Shown here piece after piece: positions 29,008-38,034 of a DNA stretch of 64,000 nt (position 1 is its first letter; every line of letters starts with the position of its first letter). The notes beneath the pieces are model-generated. The model did not search any database. It was given only the letters and a program-made list of their open reading frames with translations, and was not told the DNA's origin. This DNA comes from Acidobacteriota bacterium (GTDB lineage Bacteria > Actinomycetota > Acidimicrobiia > Spongiisociales > ZC4RG35). The stretch spans positions 1 through 64,000 of the forward strand of contig JACZUI010000005.1 of NCBI GenBank assembly GCA_022573225.1. The letters run 5' to 3'. Made by a program: the position numbers and the translations under genes.

Positions 29008-30672
29008 ATGTTCCAAGTCGACTTGATGCGCGTTGCCGCGCGCTACTTGGCGATCTGCGCAACGCTTGGTCTGGTGATAGTGGCGTGCTCGACGGCGGAC
29101 ACCGCCGAGGAGCCGCAGATCGCTGAACTGCATTTCACCGACGTTGCCGACGAGGTCGGGCTGGATTTTCGGCACGGTGCGTTTCGGTGGGGACCATCGG
29201 CCGACCCGGCTGCGATGATGGGAGGAGGCCTGTGCTGGATCGACTACGACAGTGACGGTTGGCTCGACCTCTTCCTGGTCAACTCATACGCCGAAGCAGA
29301 GTGGGGCCGGTGGCAAGACGAAGGCGGGCTTCCCCGAAGCGCCCTTTACCGCAACCGTCGTGGCCAGTTCAGCGACGTCACCGATGACGCCGGGGTCGGC
29401 CTCGAAGTTCGGGGCAGTGGCTGTGTCGCCGCCGACTTCGACCTCGATGGGTCGACAGATCTCTATGTCACCACCGCTCGGGGTGATGTCCTGATGTGGA
29501 ACGAGGGCGACGGAACGTTCACGGACGGGACAGAGTCCGCCGGAACCGACGTCTATGGATGGCACACCGCTGCGGCGGTTGGCGACGTCAACGGCGACGG
29601 TTGGCCCGACATCTTCGTAGCCGGCTATGTCGACCCGAACACTCCCAACCCGATGGGAGGAATCGCCTTCCCCAACACTCTGCTGGCTCGCCGCGATCTG
29701 CTGTACCTCAACGAGGGCCCAGGACCGAACGGTCACGTCACGTTTCGCGAGGTGGGTGAGGAGGTCGGATTGGAGAGCAGTGGGTATGAGTACGGGCTGG
29801 GGGCCGTGTTCAGCGATCTGGACAATGACGGTGACCTGGACCTGTTCGTGGCGAACGACACCAATCCCAACAGGCTCTACGAGAACGTCGCCCGGCCGAA
29901 TGATCCGCTCGGGTTCCGGCTCATCGACGTCACCGATAGTGCCCAGGTCGGAGACCTCAACAGCGGGATGGGGGTTGCCGTCGAGGACTACAGCGGCGAC
30001 GGCTTCTTCGACCTCATCGTCACCAATCTGGGAGACCAACTCCACTCGGTGTATCTCAACGAGTCCGGCCTCGAGTTCACCGAAGGCCACGATCGCCTCG
30101 GGGTGGATGATTTCGGAGTTGGGAGTACCGGGTGGGGCGTGTCGTGGGCCGATTTCGACCTCGATGGGGACCGTGACCTGATGATTGCCAACGGGTTCGT
30201 GCCGATCAACGGCGAGGAGGACCGTCAGCAACTGACCCTCTACCGCAACACCGGCGCCGGGTTGATCGAAATCTCGAACCTGGCCGGACTTGGCGCCGTT
30301 GGCCCACTGCACGGACGCGGCCTGGCCGCGGCCGACTATGACAACGATGGTGATGTCGACGTGGCGGTGAACTCGATAGGTGGCCCGGTGCTGCTGCTCG
30401 AGAATGCCGTCGCCGGTTTGCACTGGCTGACCGTCGATTTGGGGGGCTTCTATCCGGGTGCCGTGGTGGTAGTCGAACTCGACGACGGGACGAGAGTGCG
30501 ATGCGAGGTGCGAGCCGGCTCGAGTTGGCTGTCATCGGAGGATCCGCGCTGTCATTTCGGCCTGGGAACAGGGGATGCCACCGCGATACACGTCGTTTGG
30601 CCCGATGGGACATCCAGAACTGTGGTCACACCCGAGCGCGATCGCATCCTCCAGATAGAGCGAGAGGGCTAG
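29008..30672 (+). CDS. FG-GAP/VCBS-repeat CRTAC1-type lipoprotein with ASPIC/UnbV domain
   Basis: Lipobox-like 'ATLGLVIVACST', repeats 'IDYDSDGWLDLFLV', 'DLDNDGDLDLFVAND', 'DYDNDGDVDVAVN', C-terminal 'CEVRAGSSWLSSEDPRCHFGLG'. Confidence 0.85.
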   Translation: MFQVDLMRVAARYLAICATLGLVIVACSTADTAEEPQIAELHFTDVADEVGLDFRHGAFRWGPSADPAAMMGGGLCWIDYDSDGWLDLFLVNSYAEAEWGRWQDEGGLPRSALYRNRRGQFSDVTDDAGVGLEVRGSGCVAADFDLDGSTDLYVTTARGDVLMWNEGDGTFTDGTESAGTDVYGWHTAAAVGDVNGDGWPDIFVAGYVDPNTPNPMGGIAFPNTLLARRDLLYLNEGPGPNGHVTFREVGEEVGLESSGYEYGLGAVFSDLDNDGDLDLFVANDTNPNRLYENVARPNDPLGFRLIDVTDSAQVGDLNSGMGVAVEDYSGDGFFDLIVTNLGDQLHSVYLNESGLEFTEGHDRLGVDDFGVGSTGWGVSWADFDLDGDRDLMIANGFVPINGEEDRQQLTLYRNTGAGLIEISNLAGLGAVGPLHGRGLAAADYDNDGDVDVAVNSIGGPVLLLENAVAGLHWLTVDLGGFYPGAVVVVELDDGTRVRCEVRAGSSWLSSEDPRCHFGLGTGDATAIHVVWPDGTSRTVVTPERDRILQIEREG

Positions 30673-30728
30673 GTGTATTGATCCGGAGGGTTGGTTACGC
30701 GGCTGATGGGTGGGCCGCCTATGGCGGT

Positions 30729-30783
30729 GTGGTGATGATCTGGTCGTCGAGATGAGTGACATGCATTGTTCAGCGGGCTCCTA
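30729..30783 (-). repeat. Repeat copy R3 (right-end type)
   Basis: rc: TAGGAGCCCGCTGAACAATGCATGTCACTCATCTCGACGACCAGATCATCACC, about 90% identical to the 18134-18184 end; TAG is the stop of the 30781-32037 CDS. Confidence 0.6.
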
Positions 30784-32037
30784 AGCGATACCGGAGGCTC
30801 GCTGGGCACGCCTGCTGAACGAGTCCACCAGGACGGCTGCGAGCAACACCAATGCGGTCACAACGAATTTGACACCTGACGGCAGGTTGGGAATGAGGCC
30901 AAGCCCATTGTCCAAGCTGGCAATCACCACTGCTCCCAGGAGCGCACTCACCACCTTGCCACGGCCACCGAACAGGCTGGTGCCACCGATAACGGCCGCG
31001 GCTATCGCGTTCAACAGCAGGTTGCCGCCGCCGGCAGCCGGGTCGACAGATCGCAGCCTGGAGGCCAACACGATGCCACCTACCCCGGCCATGAAGCTGC
31101 AGATCATGAAGACCGCGATACGGACCCGGTCGACGTTGATGCCGGCGCGCCTCGCCGCCTCCGGGTTGCCCCCGATGGCGTAGATGTGGCGGCCGAATCG
31201 GGTGCGGGAGGCGATGAATGACCAGAAGACCAGCAGGAACAGCACCAGGAGAGCCACCATGGGGACGCCGCGGTCGCTGTTAGCCACCGCCACCACGAAC
31301 GCCGCGACTGCGCCCAGCGCAGCCACCTGCAGAATGATAATGAGTATCGGCTTCACCGGCAGTCCTGCCCTAGATCGGGCGAGGCGGCGAGCCATTTGAA
31401 GTCCAGCAAAACTGGCTACAGCAACTATCGCCAACACCCATCCCCAGAAGTCGGTCAAAAAGGCGTTGGCGATGCCAATCACGACGTTGTCCTGGATGAG
31501 GATGGTGCCGCTGTCGGTGAACTCGGTCGTCAGAATCAGCACGACGCCGCTCCATCCGAGGAAGCCGGCCAGCGTCACCACGAACGACGGGACGTCGGCC
31601 TTGGTGACGATGAATCCCTGGAGAAAGCCGATGGCGGCACCCAGCGACAAGACAAGAGGGATCACAAACCACCAGGCCCAATCGGGCCCGGATTCTCGCA
31701 AGAGCAGAGTCATGCTGACGCCCACCACGGCGCTCACAAATCCCACCGAGAGGTCGATCTCGGCGATGAGCAACACGAACACCACACCAATGGCGATGAT
31801 CACGAGCGCCCCTGTCTGACGGGTCAGGTTGACGAAATTGGCGGCTGATAGGAAGACCGGGCTCTGGGTTGCAAAGATGATTGCAACGACGATGAGGCCC
31901 CCGATGATTGGCAACGACCCCAGATCGCCGGCCTTGACCCTCGTCCAGTACTCGTCAAGGTACTCCCGCACCGTCGGGTTGCTCACCTCGGTCATCGGCT
32001 CGAGTGGTCGGTCTTCGAGGCCGGGCGGCGTGGTCAT
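30781..32037 (-). CDS. xylH: Sugar ABC transporter permease (XylH-like)
   Basis: 'NFVNLTRQTGALVIIAIGVVFVLLIAEIDLSVG...YAIGGNPEAARRAGINV...VIGGTSLFGGRG'. Confidence 0.88.
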   Translation of the reverse strand: MTTPPGLEDRPLEPMTEVSNPTVREYLDEYWTRVKAGDLGSLPIIGGLIVVAIIFATQSPVFLSAANFVNLTRQTGALVIIAIGVVFVLLIAEIDLSVGFVSAVVGVSMTLLLRESGPDWAWWFVIPLVLSLGAAIGFLQGFIVTKADVPSFVVTLAGFLGWSGVVLILTTEFTDSGTILIQDNVVIGIANAFLTDFWGWVLAIVAVASFAGLQMARRLARSRAGLPVKPILIIILQVAALGAVAAFVVAVANSDRGVPMVALLVLFLLVFWSFIASRTRFGRHIYAIGGNPEAARRAGINVDRVRIAVFMICSFMAGVGGIVLASRLRSVDPAAGGGNLLLNAIAAAVIGGTSLFGGRGKVVSALLGAVVIASLDNGLGLIPNLPSGVKFVVTALVLLAAVLVDSFSRRAQRASGIA

Positions 32038-32816
32038 TTCGCCATTCCGGGCACAGTCTCGATGGTTCCCGCGGTGATGGCTTCGACGACTTCCTGCTGG
32101 TTGCTTTGGGCGGCTTCGTAGAGGGCGACTCTCTGCCCGAGGCGCAAGACGGTGATGCGATGGGCCACCTCAAAGATGTCGTGCAAGTTATGGGAGATGA
32201 TCACAACGGCGAGACCCCGATCGGCAAGCCGGGTGACCAGATCGAGAACCTGCCGTGTCTGGGCAACGCCCAGCGCTGCGGTCGGCTCGTCCAGGATCAC
32301 GACCTTCGAATTCCACATCACGGCCTTGGCCACTGCCACCGCTTGGCGTTGACCTCCTGATAGTCCGGCCACGGCCTGCCGTACAGACCTCAGCGTCGTC
32401 ACCGAGAGCGAGTGGAGGGTCTCCCTGGTCCTTTTCTCCATGACTGACTCGTTGAGGCGAAAGGGCACCCGGATTTCTTCTCTACCAAGGAACATGTTGG
32501 CAACGACATCGAGGTTGTCGGCGAGAGCCAGGTCTTGATACACGATCTCGATACCGAGGTCCGCGGTGTCGGCCGGGCCGTGGATACTGACTGGACGGCC
32601 CTCGAATATGATCTCCCCCTCGTCGTACGGATAGATACCGGCGATCCCCTTGACCAGGGTCGACTTCCCCGCACCATTGTCGCCGACCAGAGCCATAACC
32701 TCTCCGGCCCGGACCTCGAAATCGACATTGACCAGCGCCTTCACCGCGCCGAAGTGCTTGGAGACCCCCTTCAGTTCGAGTATCGGACCGTTATGGCCGT
32801 CAACCATGCGCCGCAC
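32034..32816 (-). CDS. Sugar ABC transporter ATPase, single domain (XylG-like)
   Basis: 'GDNGAGKSTLVKGIAG', 'LSGGQRQAVAVAKAV', 'ILDEPTAALG'. Confidence 0.9.
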   Translation of the reverse strand: MRRMVDGHNGPILELKGVSKHFGAVKALVNVDFEVRAGEVMALVGDNGAGKSTLVKGIAGIYPYDEGEIIFEGRPVSIHGPADTADLGIEIVYQDLALADNLDVVANMFLGREEIRVPFRLNESVMEKRTRETLHSLSVTTLRSVRQAVAGLSGGQRQAVAVAKAVMWNSKVVILDEPTAALGVAQTRQVLDLVTRLADRGLAVVIISHNLHDIFEVAHRITVLRLGQRVALYEAAQSNQQEVVEAITAGTIETVPGMAK

Positions 32817-32926
32817 ACCCTCCCAACAAATAGGTAGCCGGTGGCGACGCCGGCCAAAGCGCCCCCACTTTTCTGAGCTCCGGGGACCGTACTAGGCGAA
32901 ACGACGGACAGGACGATCCCGGAAAC

Positions 32927-32957
32927 CGAACGGGGACGCCAATGGCGTCCCCGTTCG
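32927..32957 (-). terminator. Strong hairpin CGAACGGGGACGCC-att-GGCGTCCCCGTTCG between binding-protein and ATPase genes
   Basis: 14-bp perfect stem with 3-nt loop, no T-tract; second hairpin GTCGAGA...TCTCGAC at 32960-32983. Confidence 0.7.
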
Positions 32958-32989
32958 CAGTCGAGAAGCAGAAGCGTCTCGACTATTCG

Positions 32990-34066
32990 CTAGGACAGTC
33001 CGGCATCAGCGCAGAACTGCTCGAAATCACCGACGCAGATCTCTTCCACCGACCGGAAGCCGTCTGCGATCACCGTATCGGCGATGTTGTCGATGTTCAC
33101 CGATTGGACGTCCAAGCCGACGAAAGGCACGTCGGACTGGCCGTTGTTGATGGTGTTGCCACCAGCATGTGCGGCAATGTCCTCTCCATTGAGCAGAGCA
33201 ATCGCGGCATCAGCAGCGGCGCTCGCCTCATCCTGGATCGGCTTGTAAACCGTCATGAGCTGGTCGCCCGACAGGATTCGCTGGATCCCAGGCGTAGTGG
33301 CGTCCTGGCCGGTCACCGGGATCGGGTCCAGACCCGCCCCCTGGAGCGCCGAGCTGACCGCGCCAGCGATGCCATCATTGGCCGCGATAACGCAATCGAT
33401 CTCATTGTTGTTGGCCAGCAGCATCTGCTCGAAGAGCACCAACGCCTCCTGATTGTCCCAGCCCGGGACGAACTGGTCATCGACCTCGACCCAGTCACCA
33501 GAATCGAACTTGGGATTGATCATCTCGTCGTATCCCGACTTGAACAGGTGAGAGTTGTTGTCCTCGTCACCACCGTTGAGCACGGCCACATTGGAACCGT
33601 TCGGACAGGCTTCGAGCAGGGATGCTCCTTGGGCTAGCCCGACGTTCTTGCCTTCAAAGCTGACATACACGTCGGCTCCGGGGCCTTCCGTGGTGAGGCG
33701 GTCGTAGTCGACCACGAAGGCGCCAACCTCGTGCGCAAGCTCGATGATTGTCGAGCTGCTCCCGCTGTCGAGGCTGACAACAACGAGCACCTTGGCGCCC
33801 GAGGCAAGAGCCTGCTCCGCTTGGGTGATCTGCGTTGAGGCATCACCCTCGGCGTTGACGATGTTGTACTCGACGCCGGCCGCATTGAACGACTCCTCGA
33901 AGAATCGACGGTCGTCGTTCTCCCAGCGATCAGACGATGCGCTATCGGGGAGTAGCACCCAGATGCTGCCCTCGGCATCGCCTCCGCTGTCATCGCCGCA
34001 GGCCGCGACGATGAGGGCGAAGATGGCGATCAGGGGCAGCCACCTCGTCCGTCTAATTAGATTCAT
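32990..34066 (-). CDS. xylF: Sugar ABC transporter substrate-binding protein (XylF-like)
   Basis: Lipoprotein 'LIAIFALIVAACGDD'; periplasmic-binding family 'LPDSASSDRWENDDRRFFEE...VTGQDATTPGIQRILSGDQLMTVYKPI'. Confidence 0.9.
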   Translation of the reverse strand: MNLIRRTRWLPLIAIFALIVAACGDDSGGDAEGSIWVLLPDSASSDRWENDDRRFFEESFNAAGVEYNIVNAEGDASTQITQAEQALASGAKVLVVVSLDSGSSSTIIELAHEVGAFVVDYDRLTTEGPGADVYVSFEGKNVGLAQGASLLEACPNGSNVAVLNGGDEDNNSHLFKSGYDEMINPKFDSGDWVEVDDQFVPGWDNQEALVLFEQMLLANNNEIDCVIAANDGIAGAVSSALQGAGLDPIPVTGQDATTPGIQRILSGDQLMTVYKPIQDEASAAADAAIALLNGEDIAAHAGGNTINNGQSDVPFVGLDVQSVNIDNIADTVIADGFRSVEEICVGDFEQFCADAGLS

Positions 34067-34207
34067 CTCGTTCCTTTCTGTTGCTCGTTCTCGCGAAGTT
34101 GAGGAATCTTGTGACTCCAGGATTAAGAGATGGGAGGCTACTCCGAAAGGGAATATCGTGCGAACGACCGTCAGCCTGGCTCCGGCACAATCTGCAGCGG
34201 TCCTCTT

Positions 34208-35224
34208 CTATGAAGACCCGGTGTTCGTGGCAAGAGGTTTGGCCCCCGCCGCCAGCACCGCCTCGATCACTCTCATATTCGCTATCGAGTCGGCGTTCGA
34301 CAGCGCGACATCGCCACCATCGAGGACCGCAGTGGCGAAGCTATCGGCTTGAAGCGTGTACTGGTTGGCGGCCTCGGTCTCGATCGTCTCCACATCGGGA
34401 TTGGCCGGAGGATCTCCTCCCTGGGTGACGAATATACGGTGCCGCCTGTCGGGCGGCGCATTGAATGGGATCTCTACCTCGAGCCGAGCTTCGGTACCGA
34501 AGACGTGTACCCGCTGGTAGTCCTCCATCGCGGTGGAACAGGTGAATGTGGCATGGGCGTCCCCGAAGCGCAGCAAACCCGAGGTGAGGACGTCGGTTCC
34601 GAAGTCAGCGCTTCGGTGGACGATCGCCTCGACATCATCGGGTTCGGAAGCGAAGAGCATCCGCGAAAGGTTGATGCAGTAGCAACCGATGTCCATTACG
34701 GCTCCGCCGCCGTACTCGACAATATTGCGGATGTTGGTGGCGTCGGTGTTGTTGTACGAGAACCAGCTTGTCACCGCAGTCAGAGCTCCCAGCCGGCCCG
34801 AGGCGACGATGTCGCGCACCATCACCCATTGGGGGTGGAGTCGATACATGAACGCTTCGGACAGTTTCACGCCGGCCTCGTTGCAAGCACTGACCATCTC
34901 TTCGGCCTGACCCGCAGACATGGCGAGAGGCTTCTCGCACAAGACATGCTTTCCGGCTGCAGCGGCGGCCATGGTCCATTCGGCATGAAGATGGTTTGGC
35001 AGCGGGATATACACGGCGTCTATGTCTGGGTCCTCCAGCAGCGCCTCATAGGTTCCGAATGACTTCGGTATCCCTAGCCGTTCGGCTGCGTCTCTGGCTC
35101 TGGCCTCGTCACGGGAAGCGATTGCTGCCACTTCAACGCGTTCTGCTTGCTGCATGGCCGGGATCACGGTCGCCGTCCCGATGTTGGCGGTGCTGAGTAC
35201 CCCTATGCGAAGCTTGGTGACCAT
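34208..35224 (-). CDS. Gfo/Idh/MocA family oxidoreductase
   Basis: 'IGVLSTANIGTATVIPAM...DAVYIPLPNHLHAEWTMAAAAAGKHVLCEKPLAM'. Confidence 0.92.
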   Translation of the reverse strand: MVTKLRIGVLSTANIGTATVIPAMQQAERVEVAAIASRDEARARDAAERLGIPKSFGTYEALLEDPDIDAVYIPLPNHLHAEWTMAAAAAGKHVLCEKPLAMSAGQAEEMVSACNEAGVKLSEAFMYRLHPQWVMVRDIVASGRLGALTAVTSWFSYNNTDATNIRNIVEYGGGAVMDIGCYCINLSRMLFASEPDDVEAIVHRSADFGTDVLTSGLLRFGDAHATFTCSTAMEDYQRVHVFGTEARLEVEIPFNAPPDRRHRIFVTQGGDPPANPDVETIETEAANQYTLQADSFATAVLDGGDVALSNADSIANMRVIEAVLAAGAKPLATNTGSS

Positions 35225-35298
35225 GTGACCTTTCTGATTTGACCGGCCCCAACCTACTGTCGGTCTACTTCACCATTCCGAGGCGGTGACCCGACTCG

Positions 35299-35718
35299 TC
35301 ACGTGACGAGTTTCGCCCCCATGCGGGCCAGCTCCACGTCATCTGCCTCGGGAAGCCCGCTGACTCCAACCGCGCCAACGGTGTTGCCACCAACGATGAT
35401 CGGGACCCCGCCACCCCAGCCGGTATAGCGGAGGTCCCCGAAGTTGGTGATGGCGAAATCCTCGGTGCGGGAAGCTTCTCCGACCTCTTGAGATTCTTTG
35501 CGCTCACGGGCCGCCGTGAAGGCTTTGTTGATGGCGTTGTTGATCGAAGCGAGAGGACAGTCGTCGGTCCGCAGCAACGCGATGAGTTCGCCGTGAGCGT
35601 CGCATACCGCTACAGCTGCTCCCCGGTCGTCCCTTTCCAGCTCGGCTCGCACCGCGTCGACGATCTTCCACGCCTCGACGTGCGAGAGCACTCTCGTGGT
35701 CTTCATCTTCCCTCCCAA
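35299..35718 (-). CDS. GlcG/HbpS-type (DUF336 heme-degrading-like) protein
   Basis: 'AVAVCDAHGELIALLRTDDCPLASINNAINKAFTAA...WGGGVPIIVGGNTVGAVGVSGLPEADDVELARMGA'. Confidence 0.85.
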   Translation of the reverse strand: MGGKMKTTRVLSHVEAWKIVDAVRAELERDDRGAAVAVCDAHGELIALLRTDDCPLASINNAINKAFTAARERKESQEVGEASRTEDFAITNFGDLRYTGWGGGVPIIVGGNTVGAVGVSGLPEADDVELARMGAKLVT

Positions 35719-35778
35719 TCGGTGTGGCCGACTACGACCTGTATATCGTCACCGACCCGATCACAGGAGTCAAAGAAG

Positions 35779-36969
35779 ATGGATGCGGATACCAACCCGG
35801 TTATTGAGATCTTGGGCCGCCGCCTGCGGCTGGCGGTCATCGGAGGGGGACCAGGGAGCTTCATCGGGGCCATGCACCGCACCGCAGCTCGCCTTGACGA
35901 CCGATATGAGCTGGTTGCCGGATCGCTTTCTTCAGATCCCGAACGTTCGAAGGCAGCAGGAGTTGCAATCGGGTTGACGCCGGAACGCGCCTATGGGAGA
36001 GGCATGGACCTGCTGGAGAAAGAGGCAGACCGAGAAGACGGTGCCGATGTCGTCGCGATCATGACTCCGAACGACACCCACCACAGATATGCCACGGCGG
36101 CACTTGAGCGCGGCTTTGACGTGATCTCCGACAAGCCGATGACGAACACGCTGGACGAGGCCATCGACCTCCTCGAGCAGGTGCGCGCTTCGGGCCTCAT
36201 CTACTGCTTGACCCATAACTACACCGGGTACCCGTTGGTCCGACAGGCTCGTGCCATGGTGGCGGACGGACAGTTAGGCGAGATCCGTCTCGTCCAGGTC
36301 GAGTACGTGCAGGGGGGCAAGGCAGACGAGAACGATCCGGAACCTGGAGAGGAAATGTCCTGGAGATACGATCCGGTGCGGGGAGGGCCATCGTTGGTGA
36401 TGGGCGACATCGGCACGCATGCCCACAACCTGCTCTGTTATATCTCCGGCCTTCAAGTGGCCGAAGTTGCTGCCGAAGTTGGCACGATCGCACCCAACCG
36501 TTTGGTTCACGATTACGCGGGGGCGTTGCTCCGGATGTCGAACGGGGCCCGGGGCAGCTTCTGGGTGACGCAAACGGCCGCCGGGGTGGAGAATTGTCTC
36601 CGAATCCGCGTTTCCGGTACCAAGGGAACGGTGGAGTGGATGCAAGAGGTGCCGCAGGTATTGACGTTCAAGCCTCTGACGGGGCCGGTTGAGGTGCGCA
36701 CCCCGAATGGCCCAGGCACGTTGCCGCTGGCAGCGCGAGCCAGCCGGATGGTTGCAGGCCACCCGGAGGGTTTCCACGAGGGGTTCGCCACGACATACTC
36801 CGACGCTGCGGAGGCCATTGCCTCCCGCCGCGCCGGACAGAAGCCTGACCCACTGGCGCTGCATTTTCCCAACGCCGAGGACGGGGTACGCGGAGTCAAG
36901 TTCGTGGAGGCCACGGTGGCCTCGAGTGAAGCTGGCGGTGCCTGGACGTCCTGCGAATTAGACCTCTAG
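35779..36969 (+). CDS. Gfo/Idh/MocA family oxidoreductase
   Basis: 'LRLAVIGGGPGSFIGAMH...DVVAIMTPNDTHHRYATAALERGFDVISDKPM'; ATG 35779 with SD-like AGGAG upstream; track start 35488. Confidence 0.92.
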   Translation: MDADTNPVIEILGRRLRLAVIGGGPGSFIGAMHRTAARLDDRYELVAGSLSSDPERSKAAGVAIGLTPERAYGRGMDLLEKEADREDGADVVAIMTPNDTHHRYATAALERGFDVISDKPMTNTLDEAIDLLEQVRASGLIYCLTHNYTGYPLVRQARAMVADGQLGEIRLVQVEYVQGGKADENDPEPGEEMSWRYDPVRGGPSLVMGDIGTHAHNLLCYISGLQVAEVAAEVGTIAPNRLVHDYAGALLRMSNGARGSFWVTQTAAGVENCLRIRVSGTKGTVEWMQEVPQVLTFKPLTGPVEVRTPNGPGTLPLAARASRMVAGHPEGFHEGFATTYSDAAEAIASRRAGQKPDPLALHFPNAEDGVRGVKFVEATVASSEAGGAWTSCELDL

Positions 36970-36984
36970 CTCCCTAGGAGCCGG

Positions 36985-37242
36985 CTACCGCAGATGCCAC
37001 CCTGGCTTGGTGGCCGCGAATGCCTCACGCGCCGAGGGGACCACGACCAACAGGGCAGGAACGGCGATCAGGAGCGCCACCGGCCACAGCCACCAAGAGC
37101 CGGCGGTGGCCAACACGCCGAGCAGGACGGAAGCGACCAGAGCCGGAAAAAGCAGGCCCTTCACGTACCAGCGAGCCTCCGTCCATTCGGTGAAGTCATC
37201 GCTGATGTTGCGAAGACTGTGAACAAACTTGCGTTCGGGCAA
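36985..37242 (-). CDS. Small membrane protein
   Basis: 85 aa, two hydrophobic segments. Confidence 0.45.
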   Translation of the reverse strand: MPERKFVHSLRNISDDFTEWTEARWYVKGLLFPALVASVLLGVLATAGSWWLWPVALLIAVPALLVVVPSAREAFAATKPGWHLR

Positions 37243-37343
37243 AAGCCGAACCTCCTCGGCACTTCAACCTGATCTTATGTCGCGGAGACGTCGCCGGAGA
37301 AGTCGACGTACGGATGTTTGGGCACGCACCTGCCAGCCATTTC

Positions 37344-38012
37344 CTAGTAGTCCCGCACCACGAGGTGTAGGGGCTCCTCGTCCTCAACGATCTCGGGAAA
37401 GCGGCCCGCCGGTTCTAGGAACACGTTGTCGGTGTGGTCGTTGTTGACACTCGAGACCTCGCCGAGCACGCATGGGGCATCCACGGCCCAGAACGTGTGG
37501 TACACCCGCGGTGGGATGCTGACGCTCTCGCCAGGCACCAGTAGGACCGATCCACCGGCGGCAACGGTCCGCGGACCCACGTCCACGACGATCTCAACGT
37601 CGCCGGTCCCCAACGACTCATCATCGTCTGAAGGGTGGAACTGGACCTCGAGGATTCCACCCGAGCGGTTGATGATGTCCTCTTGCTTGAGACGATGGAA
37701 GTGCAACGGGGTCACCTGGCCCACGTCAACGTACATGAGCTTTTCTGCGTACACCTTGCCGCCCCCGTCGGCCAGATCGTCCAATGATCCATTCCGCAGT
37801 GTGAACAAGCAGAGCCCGATCTCGGAATAGGTTCCGCTTCCGAAATCGGTGACGTCCCAACCCAGGCCCTTACGGATGATCTCGTTGACCGGCGCCCGGT
37901 CCTCCGGCCAGTCCGATGGCGACCATCTGCCAAACGGCGGGAGATGCCAGCCCCCGGCGGCGAATGCCGCCTCGGCCTTGGTCATGACTGCGTTGATCTC
38001 AGATCGCTTCAA
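37344..38012 (-). CDS. D-lyxose ketol-isomerase-like cupin
   Basis: 'RAPVNEIIRKGLGWDVTDFGSGTYSEIGLCLFTLRNG...EKLMYVDVGQVTPLHFHRLKQEDIINRSGG'. Confidence 0.88.
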   Translation of the reverse strand: MKRSEINAVMTKAEAAFAAGGWHLPPFGRWSPSDWPEDRAPVNEIIRKGLGWDVTDFGSGTYSEIGLCLFTLRNGSLDDLADGGGKVYAEKLMYVDVGQVTPLHFHRLKQEDIINRSGGILEVQFHPSDDDESLGTGDVEIVVDVGPRTVAAGGSVLLVPGESVSIPPRVYHTFWAVDAPCVLGEVSSVNNDHTDNVFLEPAGRFPEIVEDEEPLHLVVRDY

Positions 38013-38034
38013 ATCTTGCTCCAGCTCCGGTCAC

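Noticed and set aside
36967-36990. CTAGGAGCCGGCTAC between convergent genes resembling the repeat end
   Set aside because: Match is short and lacks the GCTGAACAATG continuation; also part of a simple CTCCCTAGGAG dyad.
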